From assembly GCF_000346615.1 (NCBI RefSeq), contig NZ_ANNU01000023.1, positions 87,079 to 151,078 of the forward strand: a DNA stretch of 64,000 nucleotides, in the 5' to 3' direction. Under the pieces are notes generated by a model. It made no database searches, was not told the DNA's origin, and saw only the letters and a program-made list of their open reading frames with translations. Position 1 is the first letter of the stretch; each line of letters begins with the position of its first letter. The position numbers were made by a program, and so were the translations under genes. Source of the DNA: Nafulsella turpanensis ZLM-10 (GTDB lineage Bacteria; Bacteroidota; Bacteroidia; Cytophagales; Cyclobacteriaceae). Shown one piece after another: positions 35,895-45,230 of the stretch.

Positions 35895-37158
35895 TTTTTA
35901 ATGAAACCTGGAGGCCGGCCTCTCCCTGAGAGACAGTGGCAAGCTGGCTGATTCGCTTCCGGATAAATAAAAGCCAAACATACGTCATTATGACTAAAAA
36001 TGAACCTGCCACACCTAAAACCTGTAGTTTTTCTTCCATTAAGCTTAGGAGAAGGCATCCGGTTCCCAGGCAAAATAAGCGGAAAGCTTCCAGTTGAAAG
36101 GCTTTAGTCCTGTGCTCCAGTAAATAACCAATGCTGTATACAGAAAGAATGATAAAGCCCGCACCCAGTACTTTCTGCCAAAGGTCCCAGTTTCCAATCT
36201 GGAAGAGAAAATAAGCAGCACCCCCCAGGGTAAACAGGTACTGCACGAGAACATACCAGCCCAGTATTTTTGGCAGCGGAATATCAAATTTTATATAAGA
36301 ACTTTTATCGATAGCAGGAGGTGCCATATAGCCTCCAAGATAATCCGGCTGCCAGCCGGGCTTATAAAAAAGGGTGCGGATGCGCTCCTTCCACCCGTGT
36401 GTTTTTTTTAATTGCTGCCATATCCACTGATAGTGCTGGAGGTTCACCCAAACAGGGTTCCAGCTGTTTACAGGAGTGGTAATGCCATAGGTGGGCTTCT
36501 CTTCTTCTTCCTGGAAAGTGCCGAACATACGGTCCCAGATAATAAAGACGCCGGCATGGTTTTTATCGATGTATTTTGGATCGCGGCCATGGTGCACCCG
36601 GTGGTGAGAGGGAGTATTGAGCACCCACTCCAGAGGGCCTAACTTCCCGATTTTCTCAGTATGTATCCAGAACTGGTAAATGGTTACGAGGGCACTGATA
36701 AATAAAAACTGCATTGTTTCAAATCCTATCAGTGCCAGGGGCCAGTAAAAAGCAGCAGTCCAGATGGACTGGAAAGAACCCTGCCGAAGGGCGACGGAAA
36801 AGTTGTAATCTTCGCTCTGGTGGTGGACAACATGCCCGCCCCAAAAAAGATTTACTTCATGGCTCATCCGGTGAGCCCAGTAATAGCAAAAATCCACCAG
36901 CACAAAGAGCAGTAAACTATTCAGGATGGTTGGAGGAAAACTGAGGATGGCAAAATGCTGGTACAGCATAGCGTAAATGCCTAAAAGTCCTACCTTCAGA
37001 AAAACATCAGTTACCTGCTGGGTAATGCCGCAGCTGATATTGGTAAAGGCATCGTTTAGCCGATAGAGCTTTTCTTTGGAGAAATACTGTACCAGTAACT
37101 CCATTCCAATCAGGAGGAAGTAAAGCGGTATGGCAAGGATAACAGGATTCAGGTCCAT
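35881..37158 (-). CDS. Sterol desaturase / fatty acid hydroxylase family protein with C-terminal membrane extension
   Basis: The 425-residue membrane protein shares the di-iron His clusters of the family: HRMSHE, GGHVVHHQSED, and SHHRVHHGRDPKYIDKNH, with HTEKIG between. Unlike the 320-residue relative at 12028-12990, it has an extra C-terminal part (about residues 290-425) with three or four more hydrophobic helices and a charged end. The region around PKYIDKN and IIWDRMFGTF is nearly shared with the relative, so the two are probably paralogues. It likely oxidises a membrane lipid; the substrate is unknown. It is co-transcribed with the small lipoprotein gene, whose start it overlaps. Confidence 0.85.
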   Translation of the reverse strand: MDLNPVILAIPLYFLLIGMELLVQYFSKEKLYRLNDAFTNISCGITQQVTDVFLKVGLLGIYAMLYQHFAILSFPPTILNSLLLFVLVDFCYYWAHRMSHEVNLFWGGHVVHHQSEDYNFSVALRQGSFQSIWTAAFYWPLALIGFETMQFLFISALVTIYQFWIHTEKIGKLGPLEWVLNTPSHHRVHHGRDPKYIDKNHAGVFIIWDRMFGTFQEEEEKPTYGITTPVNSWNPVWVNLQHYQWIWQQLKKTHGWKERIRTLFYKPGWQPDYLGGYMAPPAIDKSSYIKFDIPLPKILGWYVLVQYLFTLGGAAYFLFQIGNWDLWQKVLGAGFIILSVYSIGYLLEHRTKAFQLEAFRLFCLGTGCLLLSLMEEKLQVLGVAGSFLVIMTYVWLLFIRKRISQLATVSQGEAGLQVSLKNAHD

Positions 37159-37299
37159 AGGTACAAATATTTACAGCAGACATTTATTTCAGCAAAAGGC
37201 TTTAGTAAAATGAATTTTTACATAATTTTACCCCGCTTCTGCACCAGCCGGAAAGTTCCTGGTTTTTTACCCGGGCAGACTTTCTTTTGTTTTATCAAT

Positions 37300-37318
37300 A
37301 TAAGCGAAATTCGCTTAT
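37300..37318. repeat. 19-base palindrome upstream of a membrane protein gene
   Basis: ATAAGCGAA and TTCGCTTAT form 9-base perfect arms around a single central A, ending 18 bases before the start codon at 37337. The near-zero loop fits a protein-binding dyad better than an RNA hairpin. Confidence 0.5.
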
Positions 37319-37336
37319 GAAAAAATACTCTCCTAT

Positions 37337-37810
37337 ATGAGCAGGCTTATTAAATATCTTTGGTTTTTGTCCGTTCTCGCACTTTTAGCCAGTCTCCTTT
37401 GGATCTATGCATCTTTACCTTCTGAAGTAGGGGTTTTGGCAAATACCTTGGGAGAGGCGGATGAATTCCTGGGGAAAAATCAATTCTTCTACCTTGTTTT
37501 TGGCTTTTGTGCTCTCATTAATGTTATTCTGTTTGGCCTCCGCAATATGGTTATCAGTTATGCCGAACGTTTTAGAAGAAAATTAACAGCTTACAGGCTG
37601 AGCCTGCAACTTGCCCTGGCCGACTGGATGCTTGCTTTTGCTTCTTCTTTGAATGTTTTCTTTATTTTAGCCCTTGTCTACATAGCTGCTTTTAACTCAA
37701 CTGAAGACATTAATCTTGAAGCCTATGAAGTGCTGGTGTATGCCGGACCGGTTTTAGTGGCCGGGGTGCTGCTCTCTCTGGTGTTTTTTTTTCTGAAAAA
37801 AAGAGCCTGA
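37337..37810 (+). CDS. Four-helix membrane protein of unknown function
   Basis: The 157-residue protein has four likely transmembrane helices: about 7-26, 49-68, 97-118 and 132-152. A short external loop follows the first helix (EVGVLANTLGEADEFLGKNQ) and a basic cytoplasmic loop (RFRRKLTAYR, near 80-89) follows the second. No catalytic motif is visible. A perfect 19-base palindrome lies just upstream. It precedes parE on the same strand, 186 bases away, which makes a shared transcript possible but not certain. No named family is recognised. Confidence 0.75.
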   Translation: MSRLIKYLWFLSVLALLASLLWIYASLPSEVGVLANTLGEADEFLGKNQFFYLVFGFCALINVILFGLRNMVISYAERFRRKLTAYRLSLQLALADWMLAFASSLNVFFILALVYIAAFNSTEDINLEAYEVLVYAGPVLVAGVLLSLVFFFLKKRA

Positions 37811-37996
37811 TTCAGGAAAGAGAAAACGAACTAATTATCAGGATTTTCCCTTTTGAGGACACTATATAAATTAGCATAAATGCTAATTTTTTTAGTTTAA
37901 TATCTTCTCTTTTTAGGGGAATTTATTATCTTTAATGTTTGTAAATGCTATATTGGTAGCTAATCAAGAGGTCTCTTATCTAATATCCATTCATTT

Positions 37997-39898
37997 ATGG
38001 CAGAAAATTCAACAGTTCAATATACCGAAGACAGTATACGTTCGCTTGACTGGCGGGAGCATATTCGCCTCCGGCCCGGGATGTACATTGGTAAGCTGGG
38101 CGATGGTTCCGCCCATGACGATGGTATTTATGTACTGGTAAAGGAAGTGATCGATAATTCCATCGATGAACACATGATGGGTTTCGGCAAAACCATAGAG
38201 GTACAAATTACAGATTACCGGGTAGAAATACGGGATTATGGCCGGGGTATTCCGCTAGGAAAAGTGGTGGATTGCGTGAGTAAAATTAATACTGGTGGTA
38301 AATACGATAGCGGTGCCTTCCAGAAATCGGTAGGCCTTAACGGGGTGGGTACAAAGGCGGTAAATGCCTTATCCTCTTATTTTAAAGTACAAAGTTTCCG
38401 CGATGGTGAAACCAAACTGGCTGAGTTTAACCAAGGAAACCTGATTAACGATGCCAGGGTGGCGAAAACCAGCGAGCGGAATGGGACCCAAATTATTTTT
38501 GAGCCTGACGGAACTGTTTTCAAGAACTATCATTTTATTCCTGAATATCTGGAAAACCAGATTTGGAACTATGTATTTCTGAATGCCGGACTCACCATCA
38601 TCTTTAACGGAAAAAAGTATTTCTCTAAAAATGGTTTATTAGACCTGCTGGAGCGGAAAACAGATGTAGAAACTCTTCGTTACCCCATCATCCACCTGAA
38701 AGGAGAGGATATTGAACTGGCCCTTACCCATGCCAATCAGTACGGGGAGGAGTATTACTCCTTTGTTAACGGCCAGTATACAACTCAGGGTGGTACTCAT
38801 TTAGCAGCCCTTCGCGAAGCTCTTGTTAAGACCGTTCGGGAATTTTACAATAAAAATTTCGAAGCCACCGATGTCCGGGCCTCTATTGTAGGAGCTATTG
38901 CTGTACGGGTACAGGAGCCGGTGTTCGAGTCGCAAACCAAAACAAAGCTTGGTTCCCAAAGTGTTGGCCCCGATGGACCAACCATGCGTACCTTCGTTAA
39001 TGATTTTATTAAAACGGAGCTGGACAATTACCTGCACAAACATCCTGATACCGCTGATGCACTTTTAAAAAGAATTTTGCAGAGTGAACGGGAGCGCAAG
39101 GAAATAGCAGGTATTAAGAAGATTGCCAACGAAAGAGCCAAAAAAGCCAATCTTCACAATAAAAAATTACGCGACTGCCGCATCCACTTTAATGAGGAAA
39201 AGAATGGGGAATTAGCCGATAGCAGCATGATTTTTATCACTGAGGGCGATTCGGCAAGTGGTTCCATTACCAAGTCGCGCGATGTACAGACCCAGGCAGT
39301 GTTTAGCTTAAGAGGTAAGCCCTTAAACTGCTTCGGCCTCACGAAGAAGGTGGTATACGAAAACGAAGAATTTAACCTGCTGCAGCATGCCCTTAATATA
39401 GAAGATGGCCTGGAAGGTTTGCGGTACCGAAAAATCATTATCGCTACCGATGCCGATGTCGATGGAATGCACATTCGCCTGCTGTTGCTCACCTTCTTTC
39501 TGCAGTTTTTCCCTGACCTGGTAAGGAATGGACATGTGTATATTCTGGATACTCCTTTGTTTAGGGTGAGGAATAAAAAGGAAACCATATACTGCTACAG
39601 CGAAGAAGAAAAGCAAAGGGCAGTAAATAAGCTAGGCAATAAACCGGAAATTACCCGCTTTAAAGGTTTGGGAGAAATTTCGCCGGATGAATTTGGTGGT
39701 TTTATCGGAGAAAATATTCGGCTCGAGCCCATTATCCTCAATAAAGACAGCCATATTCAAAACCTGCTGAAGTTCTATATGGGTAAAAATACGCCGGACA
39801 GGCAAAACTTTATTATCGATAATCTCCGGATTGAAAAAGACCTTGCGGAAGGCGAAAAGGACATCAAAGAAGTTGCCAGCGAGGTCTTAACCAGCTAA
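37997..39898 (+). CDS. parE: DNA topoisomerase IV subunit B
   Basis: The 633-residue ATPase subunit has the GHKL motifs [22 protein letters not shown] and [14 protein letters not shown], the transducer lysine region (QTKTKLGS), and the TOPRIM metal-binding motifs ITEGDSASG and [10 protein letters not shown]. It drives chromosome decatenation together with the A subunit. It could in principle be GyrB, but the A subunit encoded nearby lacks a GyrA box, so topoisomerase IV is preferred. The A subunit gene is separated from it by one intervening gene. The spacing to that gene is 9 bases. Confidence 0.93.
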   Translation: MAENSTVQYTEDSIRSLDWREHIRLRPGMYIGKLGDGSAHDDGIYVLVKEVIDNSIDEHMMGFGKTIEVQITDYRVEIRDYGRGIPLGKVVDCVSKINTGGKYDSGAFQKSVGLNGVGTKAVNALSSYFKVQSFRDGETKLAEFNQGNLINDARVAKTSERNGTQIIFEPDGTVFKNYHFIPEYLENQIWNYVFLNAGLTIIFNGKKYFSKNGLLDLLERKTDVETLRYPIIHLKGEDIELALTHANQYGEEYYSFVNGQYTTQGGTHLAALREALVKTVREFYNKNFEATDVRASIVGAIAVRVQEPVFESQTKTKLGSQSVGPDGPTMRTFVNDFIKTELDNYLHKHPDTADALLKRILQSERERKEIAGIKKIANERAKKANLHNKKLRDCRIHFNEEKNGELADSSMIFITEGDSASGSITKSRDVQTQAVFSLRGKPLNCFGLTKKVVYENEEFNLLQHALNIEDGLEGLRYRKIIIATDADVDGMHIRLLLLTFFLQFFPDLVRNGHVYILDTPLFRVRNKKETIYCYSEEEKQRAVNKLGNKPEITRFKGLGEISPDEFGGFIGENIRLEPIILNKDSHIQNLLKFYMGKNTPDRQNFIIDNLRIEKDLAEGEKDIKEVASEVLTS

Positions 39899-39907
39899 GG
39901 AAGGTAA

Positions 39908-40561
39908 ATGCAGTTCTGGAAGGGCTTAAATAATAGGGGGCGTATTCTCCTGCTTCTGTTGGGCAGCCTTGTGCTGCTCAATGGAATAGTGTTGGTAACG
40001 ATTCCTAACTTAAGCTCTTTCTCCCGTTCCTTTGCTTCCATGCTCAACGACAGGTTGGTACCCAGCACCGAAATTGCTCAGCTGCAGGAGTTAAGCTATA
40101 AAAACCGCCTTTACCTGGAGGATATGATTTTCAGGGATGTTCAGCGAAACCTGGCAGGGCAAATGCTGGAGAATAACACTCTGGCTGATAAAACTCTTGA
40201 GCACTATCAGCTTTCTTACTTTACAGAAGATGAGCGGGAGCATACCGACCGCTTTTTAGAAGCGCTACAGGAGTATCGCAGGTACGAAAAAGAAGCCCTG
40301 CAGTTATTAAGCCGTGGAGAAAAAGAAGCTGCAGCGAAACTCTTTGAAGAAAAGAGCCAGTTGGCCTTTCTGAGCATGATACACGAATTAAATTTACTTT
40401 CTGGAATCCAGCTAAGTGTGGGGCGGGCATTGTATGAAAAGGCTGATGAAAATATCCAGATAATAAAGCTGGTGGCCTATTTTAGCTTATTTTTGTCGCT
40501 GATTCTGGCAGCTCAATTATTTAAAGTTTTAGGAATAAGACCCCTTGAAGGGGAGAGATAG
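39908..40561 (+). CDS. Four-helix-bundle membrane sensor-like protein between parE and parC
   Basis: The 217-residue protein has an N-terminal transmembrane helix (about 12-31), a helical extracytoplasmic region of ~150 residues and a second transmembrane helix (about 185-205), ending with a short cytoplasmic tail (FKVLGIRPLEGER). This is the layout of the 4HB_MCP-type ligand-binding module of chemoreceptors (VLVTIPNLSSFSRSFASML; LQELSYKNRLYLEDMIF), but no HAMP, kinase or methyl-accepting domain follows. It could interact with a separate partner. It starts 9 bases after parE and its stop is directly followed by the parC start, so the three genes form one operon. Function unknown. Confidence 0.7.
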   Translation: MQFWKGLNNRGRILLLLLGSLVLLNGIVLVTIPNLSSFSRSFASMLNDRLVPSTEIAQLQELSYKNRLYLEDMIFRDVQRNLAGQMLENNTLADKTLEHYQLSYFTEDEREHTDRFLEALQEYRRYEKEALQLLSRGEKEAAAKLFEEKSQLAFLSMIHELNLLSGIQLSVGRALYEKADENIQIIKLVAYFSLFLSLILAAQLFKVLGIRPLEGER

Positions 40562-43153
40562 ATGAAAATGGACGGACAAGAAAACGAACAGGAACATAGA
40601 GACGAGGAGAAGATCCATGACGTGGTGCCGGTATCGGGTATGTACCAGAACTGGTTCCTCGACTATGCTTCTTATGTAATTCTCGAGCGGGCTGTGCCCG
40701 CCGTTGAAGATGGTTTTAAACCCGTGCAGCGCCGCATCATGCATGCCATGAAGGAGATGGATGATGGCCGCTTTAATAAGGTTGCCAACATTATAGGGCA
40801 AACGATGCAATACCACCCTCATGGCGACGCCTCCATTGGCGATGCCATGGTAAATATGGGGCAAAAAGACCTGCTTATCGATACCCAGGGTAACTGGGGA
40901 GATGTAAGGACAGGCGATGGTGCCGCAGCACCCCGTTATATTGAGGCTCGGCTCAGCAAGTTTGCCCTGGATGTACTGTTCAACCCGCAGACCACCAACT
41001 GGCAACTCAGTTACGATGGCCGTAAAAAGGAGCCGGTTACTTTACCGGTAAAATTCCCCTTGCTGCTGGCCCAGGGAGTGGAGGGTATTGCCGTAGGCTT
41101 ATCAACCAAAATTCTGCCACACAACTTTATTGAGCTGCTACAGGCCTCAATCGATTTGCTGAAAGGCAAAAAGGTTCAGCTGCTGCCTGATTTCCCAACG
41201 GGTGGAACTGCAGACTTCAGCGACTATAATGAAGGTCTGCGAGGAGGCCGGATTCGGGTTCGTGCCCGAATTGAGGAGCTGGATAAGAAAACACTGGTAA
41301 TAAAAGATATTCCATTCGGTACCACAACTACCAGTCTGATCGATTCAATTCTGAAGGCGAACGATAAAGGCAAGATTAAAATAAAAAAGGTAATTGATAA
41401 TACAGCCAAGGATGTAGAGATACTGGTATACCTGGCTCCTAATCAGTCCCCGAACGTTACCATCGATGCCCTCTATGCTTTTTCAGACTGTGAAATGAGC
41501 ATAGCGCCTAATGCCTGTGTTATTATCGCCGATAAACCACACTTCCTCTCAGTCAATGAAATTTTGAGAATCTGCAATGAACAGACGGTGGACCTGCTGA
41601 ACCGGGAGCTGCAGATTAAACAGGCGGAGCTAATGGAAAAGCTGCTGTTCTCTTCTTTGGAAAAGATTTTTATCGAGAACCGCATTTACCGCGATATTGA
41701 AGAAGCAGAGACGTTTGAGGCCGTTATTCAAATTATCGATAAAGGACTTGGACCATTTAAGCCGCAGCTTTACCGCGAAATTACCCGCGACGATATTTTA
41801 AGGCTGACAGAAATCCGCATCAAGCGAATTTCTAAATACGACTCCTACAAAGCCGATGAGCTGATGCGGAAGCTGCAGGAAGAGCTAAAGGAAACGGAGC
41901 ACCACCTGGCGAACCTGGTAGATTATGCAATCAGCTACTACAAAGAGCTGATAAAGAAGTACGGGAAGGGCAGGGAGCGAAAAACAGAAATTCGTAGCTT
42001 CGAAACCATTCAGGCCGCAGTGGTAGCCGCCAATAACCAAAAGCTGTATATAAACCGTGAAGACGGGTTTATTGGCTATGGGCTGAAAAAAGACGAGTTC
42101 GTATGCGACTGCTCCGATATTGACGACATTATCGTTTTTAGAAAAGATGGTCGCTGCCTAGTAACCAGAATACAGGAAAAAGTATTTGTTGGCAAAGACA
42201 TCATTCATGCGGCGGTGTTTAAAAAAGGAGATGAACGCATGGTTTATAACATGGCTTACCTGGATGCCGGAAGCGGTCGAAGTATGGTTAAGCGCTTTCA
42301 GGTGCTCGCCGTTACGCGCGATCGCGAATATGATCTTACCAAAGGAGCCAAAGGTTCAAAAGTGCTGCATTTCTCTGCCAATCCCAACGGGGAGGCCGAA
42401 ATCGTAACAATTTACCTTACCAGTGGCTCAAAAGCTAAAAATAAAGTATTTGATTATGATTTTGCAGAGCTGGAAATAAAGGGCCGCAATGCGGCAGGTA
42501 ATATTCTCACCCGCTACCCGGTTCGAAAAATTCAGCTGAAGCGGGAAGGAGTGTCTACCCTTGGTGGGCTCGATATTTACTATGATGAATCCATCGGCCG
42601 CCTGAATACCGAAGAAAGGGGCAAAAAGCTGGGCACTTTCCAGAATGACGACCGTATTATAACCATTTATAAAAATGGAGAATATGAATTGACTACCTAT
42701 GAACTAACCAACAGGTATGAGCCCGATAAAATAATGCTTATCGAGAAGTTCGATCCGGAGCGGGTAATTTCGGCTATTTACTACGATGGTGGAACAAAAT
42801 CCTTCTTTGTGAAGCGTTTTAACATTGAAACCAGTACCATTGGCAAGGCATTTAATTTTATTTCGGAAGCCAAAGGCTCCTATCTTGCCCTGGTATCGAC
42901 CGATAAACAGCCACAGGTAGAGCTACAGATAGAAAAGAGCGGCAGTAAGGAGGTAGAAACTACCATGTACGATATGGACATGCTCATAGATGTAAAAGGC
43001 TGGCGGGCTATTGGTAATAAGCTGAGTCCCCATAAAGTAAAGAAGATAAGGCTGTTAGCTTCTAAAGTGGCCGATGATGTGGAAATGAAGAATGCAGCCT
43101 CTAAAGCTTCAGAAGAAGAGCTTGATGAGGAGGACCAGCTGAACTTATTTTAG
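40562..43153 (+). CDS. parC: DNA topoisomerase IV subunit A
   Basis: The 863-residue subunit cuts and rejoins DNA through the active-site tyrosine Y126 in AAPRYIEAR. The winged-helix region carries GFKPVQRRIMHAM and HPHGDASIGDA. The C-terminal ~350 residues contain a degenerate beta-pinwheel (IYINREDGFIGY-like blades), and I see no GyrA box (QRRGGKG), which supports ParC rather than GyrA. At the quinolone position corresponding to Ser80/Ser83 of the E. coli enzymes there is an alanine (HGDA). Its ATG directly follows the stop of the membrane sensor gene. A terminator follows at 43173. Confidence 0.93.
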   Translation: MKMDGQENEQEHRDEEKIHDVVPVSGMYQNWFLDYASYVILERAVPAVEDGFKPVQRRIMHAMKEMDDGRFNKVANIIGQTMQYHPHGDASIGDAMVNMGQKDLLIDTQGNWGDVRTGDGAAAPRYIEARLSKFALDVLFNPQTTNWQLSYDGRKKEPVTLPVKFPLLLAQGVEGIAVGLSTKILPHNFIELLQASIDLLKGKKVQLLPDFPTGGTADFSDYNEGLRGGRIRVRARIEELDKKTLVIKDIPFGTTTTSLIDSILKANDKGKIKIKKVIDNTAKDVEILVYLAPNQSPNVTIDALYAFSDCEMSIAPNACVIIADKPHFLSVNEILRICNEQTVDLLNRELQIKQAELMEKLLFSSLEKIFIENRIYRDIEEAETFEAVIQIIDKGLGPFKPQLYREITRDDILRLTEIRIKRISKYDSYKADELMRKLQEELKETEHHLANLVDYAISYYKELIKKYGKGRERKTEIRSFETIQAAVVAANNQKLYINREDGFIGYGLKKDEFVCDCSDIDDIIVFRKDGRCLVTRIQEKVFVGKDIIHAAVFKKGDERMVYNMAYLDAGSGRSMVKRFQVLAVTRDREYDLTKGAKGSKVLHFSANPNGEAEIVTIYLTSGSKAKNKVFDYDFAELEIKGRNAAGNILTRYPVRKIQLKREGVSTLGGLDIYYDESIGRLNTEERGKKLGTFQNDDRIITIYKNGEYELTTYELTNRYEPDKIMLIEKFDPERVISAIYYDGGTKSFFVKRFNIETSTIGKAFNFISEAKGSYLALVSTDKQPQVELQIEKSGSKEVETTMYDMDMLIDVKGWRAIGNKLSPHKVKKIRLLASKVADDVEMKNAASKASEEELDEEDQLNLF

Positions 43154-43172
43154 TAGTGAGATTGTATTGAAT

Positions 43173-43209
43173 AAAAAATGCAGGTATTGAAAAATGCTTG
43201 CATTTTTTA
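43173..43209 (+). terminator. Terminator of the parE-parC operon
   Basis: AAAAAATGCAGG and CTTGCATTTTTT pair over about 11 positions (one G-T) with a 12-base loop and end in six T, 19 bases after parC. Confidence 0.75.
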
Positions 43210-43235
43210 TTAAAATGCATGAGGTTTGAAGAGAG

Positions 43236-43913
43236 ATGGAAACAGAGCAGGACATACGACTACAGGAAGCCCTGGAGGCTTTCATAACTCCTAATAAGTT
43301 GCGGCTGATTGAACAGGCGCTGGAGCATCGTACCCGGCACCTGGTTGTGGCATTGGAAAACATTCATAAGCCTCATAATGCCAGTGCTGTTTTAAGAACC
43401 ATTGAGTGTTTAGGTATCCAGGAATATTTTATTATTGAAAGCCAGAAGCAGTACAGGGTAAGCCCTCATGTGGCGAAAGGGGCCGCCAAATGGGTGGATA
43501 TACACCGCTTTAATGTACAGAAGGGAGAGGATACACAAAGCTGTATTGAGGTGCTCCGCCAGCGAGGGTACAAAATAGCCTGCACTTCTCCCAGGCCGGA
43601 AGGTATACCTCTCGAAGAGGTGCCGGTGGAAGAAAAGCTCGCTGTCTTCTTTGGAAATGAACTCTATGGCCTGAGTGAAACCGTAATGGAAGAGGCTGAT
43701 TTGCATATCCATGTCCCCATGTGGGGCTTTACAGAAAGTTATAACCTTTCAGTTAGTGCTTCCATCGTATTTTACCAGTTACTTTCCCGCCTGAGGGGCA
43801 GCAAAATTCCATGGCAGCTTTCTGCCGAAGAGAAAGCAGAACTTAGGATGCAGTGGTACAGAAAAATTGTTACCAGAGCCGAGGTGATTGAGAAACAGGT
43901 CCTGAAAAATTAA
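43236..43913 (+). CDS. trmH: TrmH family tRNA 2'-O-methyltransferase
   Basis: The 225-residue SpoU-class enzyme transfers methyl from S-adenosylmethionine to a ribose 2'-OH, most likely G18 of tRNA. Signatures are VVALENIHKPHNASAVLRTIE near 33-53 (motif 1 with NxxxxxR), FFGNELYGLS (motif 2) near 136 and VPMWGFTESYNLSVSAS (motif 3) near 158-174, which build the trefoil knot that binds the cofactor. The long C-terminal tail (KIPWQLSAEEKAELRMQWY) is typical of TrmH. It starts 26 bases after the parC terminator and is followed 11 bases later by the SanA-like gene. Confidence 0.9.
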   Translation: METEQDIRLQEALEAFITPNKLRLIEQALEHRTRHLVVALENIHKPHNASAVLRTIECLGIQEYFIIESQKQYRVSPHVAKGAAKWVDIHRFNVQKGEDTQSCIEVLRQRGYKIACTSPRPEGIPLEEVPVEEKLAVFFGNELYGLSETVMEEADLHIHVPMWGFTESYNLSVSASIVFYQLLSRLRGSKIPWQLSAEEKAELRMQWYRKIVTRAEVIEKQVLKN

Positions 43914-43924
43914 ACTAGAAAAAG

Positions 43925-44566
43925 ATGCTGAAAGGGCTTATTAGGCTTTTATTGATGGGGTTTTTTGCTGTACTTTTCTTTTTTGTAGCCTGCAATGCGT
44001 GGGTTATTATGTCGACTTCGCATCGGGTATATACAGAGTTAGAGGAAGTGCCGCTAACAGAAACTGCCCTTGTTCTGGGAACCAGCAAAAGGTTTGCCAA
44101 CGGCGAGCCCAATACTTATTTCGAACACCGTATGGATGCCGCGGCTTCTCTTTTTAAAGAAGGAAAAATTAAACACCTGCTCCTGAGTGGCGATAACCGC
44201 ACTCCCTACTATAACGAGCCGGCAGATATGCAGGCAGCTTTGGAGAAAAGAGGCATCCCTGTTAGTGCTTTTTCATCCGATAAAGCGGGTCTAAGAACCT
44301 TGGATTCTGTTGTAAGAAGTAATGAAATATTTGGCTCTGAGGAAATTCTGGTAGTAACACAACGTTTTCATACCTACAGGGCCGTCTTTATCGGGCAGCA
44401 TTATGGAATTAACACTTATGCTTATGCTGCTAAAAGTCTCCCGCTAAGAGCCTCTGCCAATTTATTGTTCCGGGAATTTCTTGCCAGGCCAATGGCCGTA
44501 ATAGACCTGTATATACTGCAAAAAGAACCATCTGAAATGGGAAAGGAAGACCTGCTTGAGCTTTAG
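43925..44566 (+). CDS. SanA/DUF218-like membrane protein
   Basis: The 213-residue protein has an N-terminal transmembrane helix (5-22), then a DUF218 domain. ALVLGTSKRFANGEPNTYFEHRMD near 48-71 and HLLLSGDNRT near 84 are hallmarks of the SanA subgroup, followed by a GLRTLDSVVRS and ILVVTQRFHTYRAVFI pair. SanA of E. coli helps keep the envelope closed to vancomycin at high temperature; the biochemical activity is unclear. It follows trmH by 11 bases and converges on the lipoprotein gene 32 bases away. Confidence 0.88.
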   Translation: MLKGLIRLLLMGFFAVLFFFVACNAWVIMSTSHRVYTELEEVPLTETALVLGTSKRFANGEPNTYFEHRMDAAASLFKEGKIKHLLLSGDNRTPYYNEPADMQAALEKRGIPVSAFSSDKAGLRTLDSVVRSNEIFGSEEILVVTQRFHTYRAVFIGQHYGINTYAYAAKSLPLRASANLLFREFLARPMAVIDLYILQKEPSEMGKEDLLEL

Positions 44567-44598
44567 CCCTCTTTCCTCATTTTTTACTTTACAGCTAA

Positions 44599-45132
44599 TT
44601 AAAATACTTTAGCGGTAACTCCAAAGGTCATGTTTACCCGGATATCAACATCCTCGTCTATTACCTGGTCAGTGGTAGCAGCGGTACGGATACTAAAATG
44701 ATCTTTTACAATAAATGGTTTGAGGTCTACACCGGTAGTTTCTAACTGCAGGCTTTGGCTACCATCTTCAGCAATATTGCTTTTAGATGCCACCAGTACT
44801 TCCTGTTCCCCTTCGGCTGAGATGTAGATGCTTATTTCGTTTAAAAAATCAAAATTTGCATCTGCCGGATTAGTGATCGTCAGTTGGAGCTCCTCCAGGA
44901 TAGCTTCTTCCACTAAATCGGCCCTGGTGTTATTGTTCCGGAAGCTCTGCTCTGAAGAGCTTTGTACCTCCGCCCTCGGAATGCTCAACAGCTCACCAAT
45001 ACCGGTATTTTGTCCCGGTATGCTTATATTACTTTCATTTTTGATTTCAAACTGAGTCAGGTCCTTTAGCTTTTCACATCCGGAGAGAAAAATGACTATT
45101 ACAATCAGGAAGGGGATTCGTTTATTTACCAT
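44599..45132 (-). CDS. Lipoprotein of unknown function
   Basis: The 177-residue lipoprotein has a signal peptide with the lipobox FLSGC (Cys19). The mature part is acidic and beta-rich with no known catalytic motif. Segments such as FEIKNESNISIPGQ, EELQLTITNPADANFDFLNEISIYIS and KPFIVKDHFSIRTAAT suggest an immunoglobulin-like beta-sandwich. It is a single-gene unit on the minus strand, convergent with the SanA-like gene and divergent from the PIG-L deacetylase gene. I do not recognise a named family. Confidence 0.75.
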   Translation of the reverse strand: MVNKRIPFLIVIVIFLSGCEKLKDLTQFEIKNESNISIPGQNTGIGELLSIPRAEVQSSSEQSFRNNNTRADLVEEAILEELQLTITNPADANFDFLNEISIYISAEGEQEVLVASKSNIAEDGSQSLQLETTGVDLKPFIVKDHFSIRTAATTDQVIDEDVDIRVNMTFGVTAKVF

Positions 45133-45230
45133 CGGCTTTCTTTTCTTTAAAATTAAAGGATGTTAAAACTATTATTTTTTTTGCAAATTAGCGTTTCAAT
45201 ATTTCGGGATTTCTTACACAGGAAGAACTT

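Noticed and set aside
37997..43153. Gyrase (GyrB/GyrA) reading of the topoisomerase pair
   Set aside because: The A subunit has no QRRGGKG-type GyrA box in its C-terminal domain, so topoisomerase IV is the better call.
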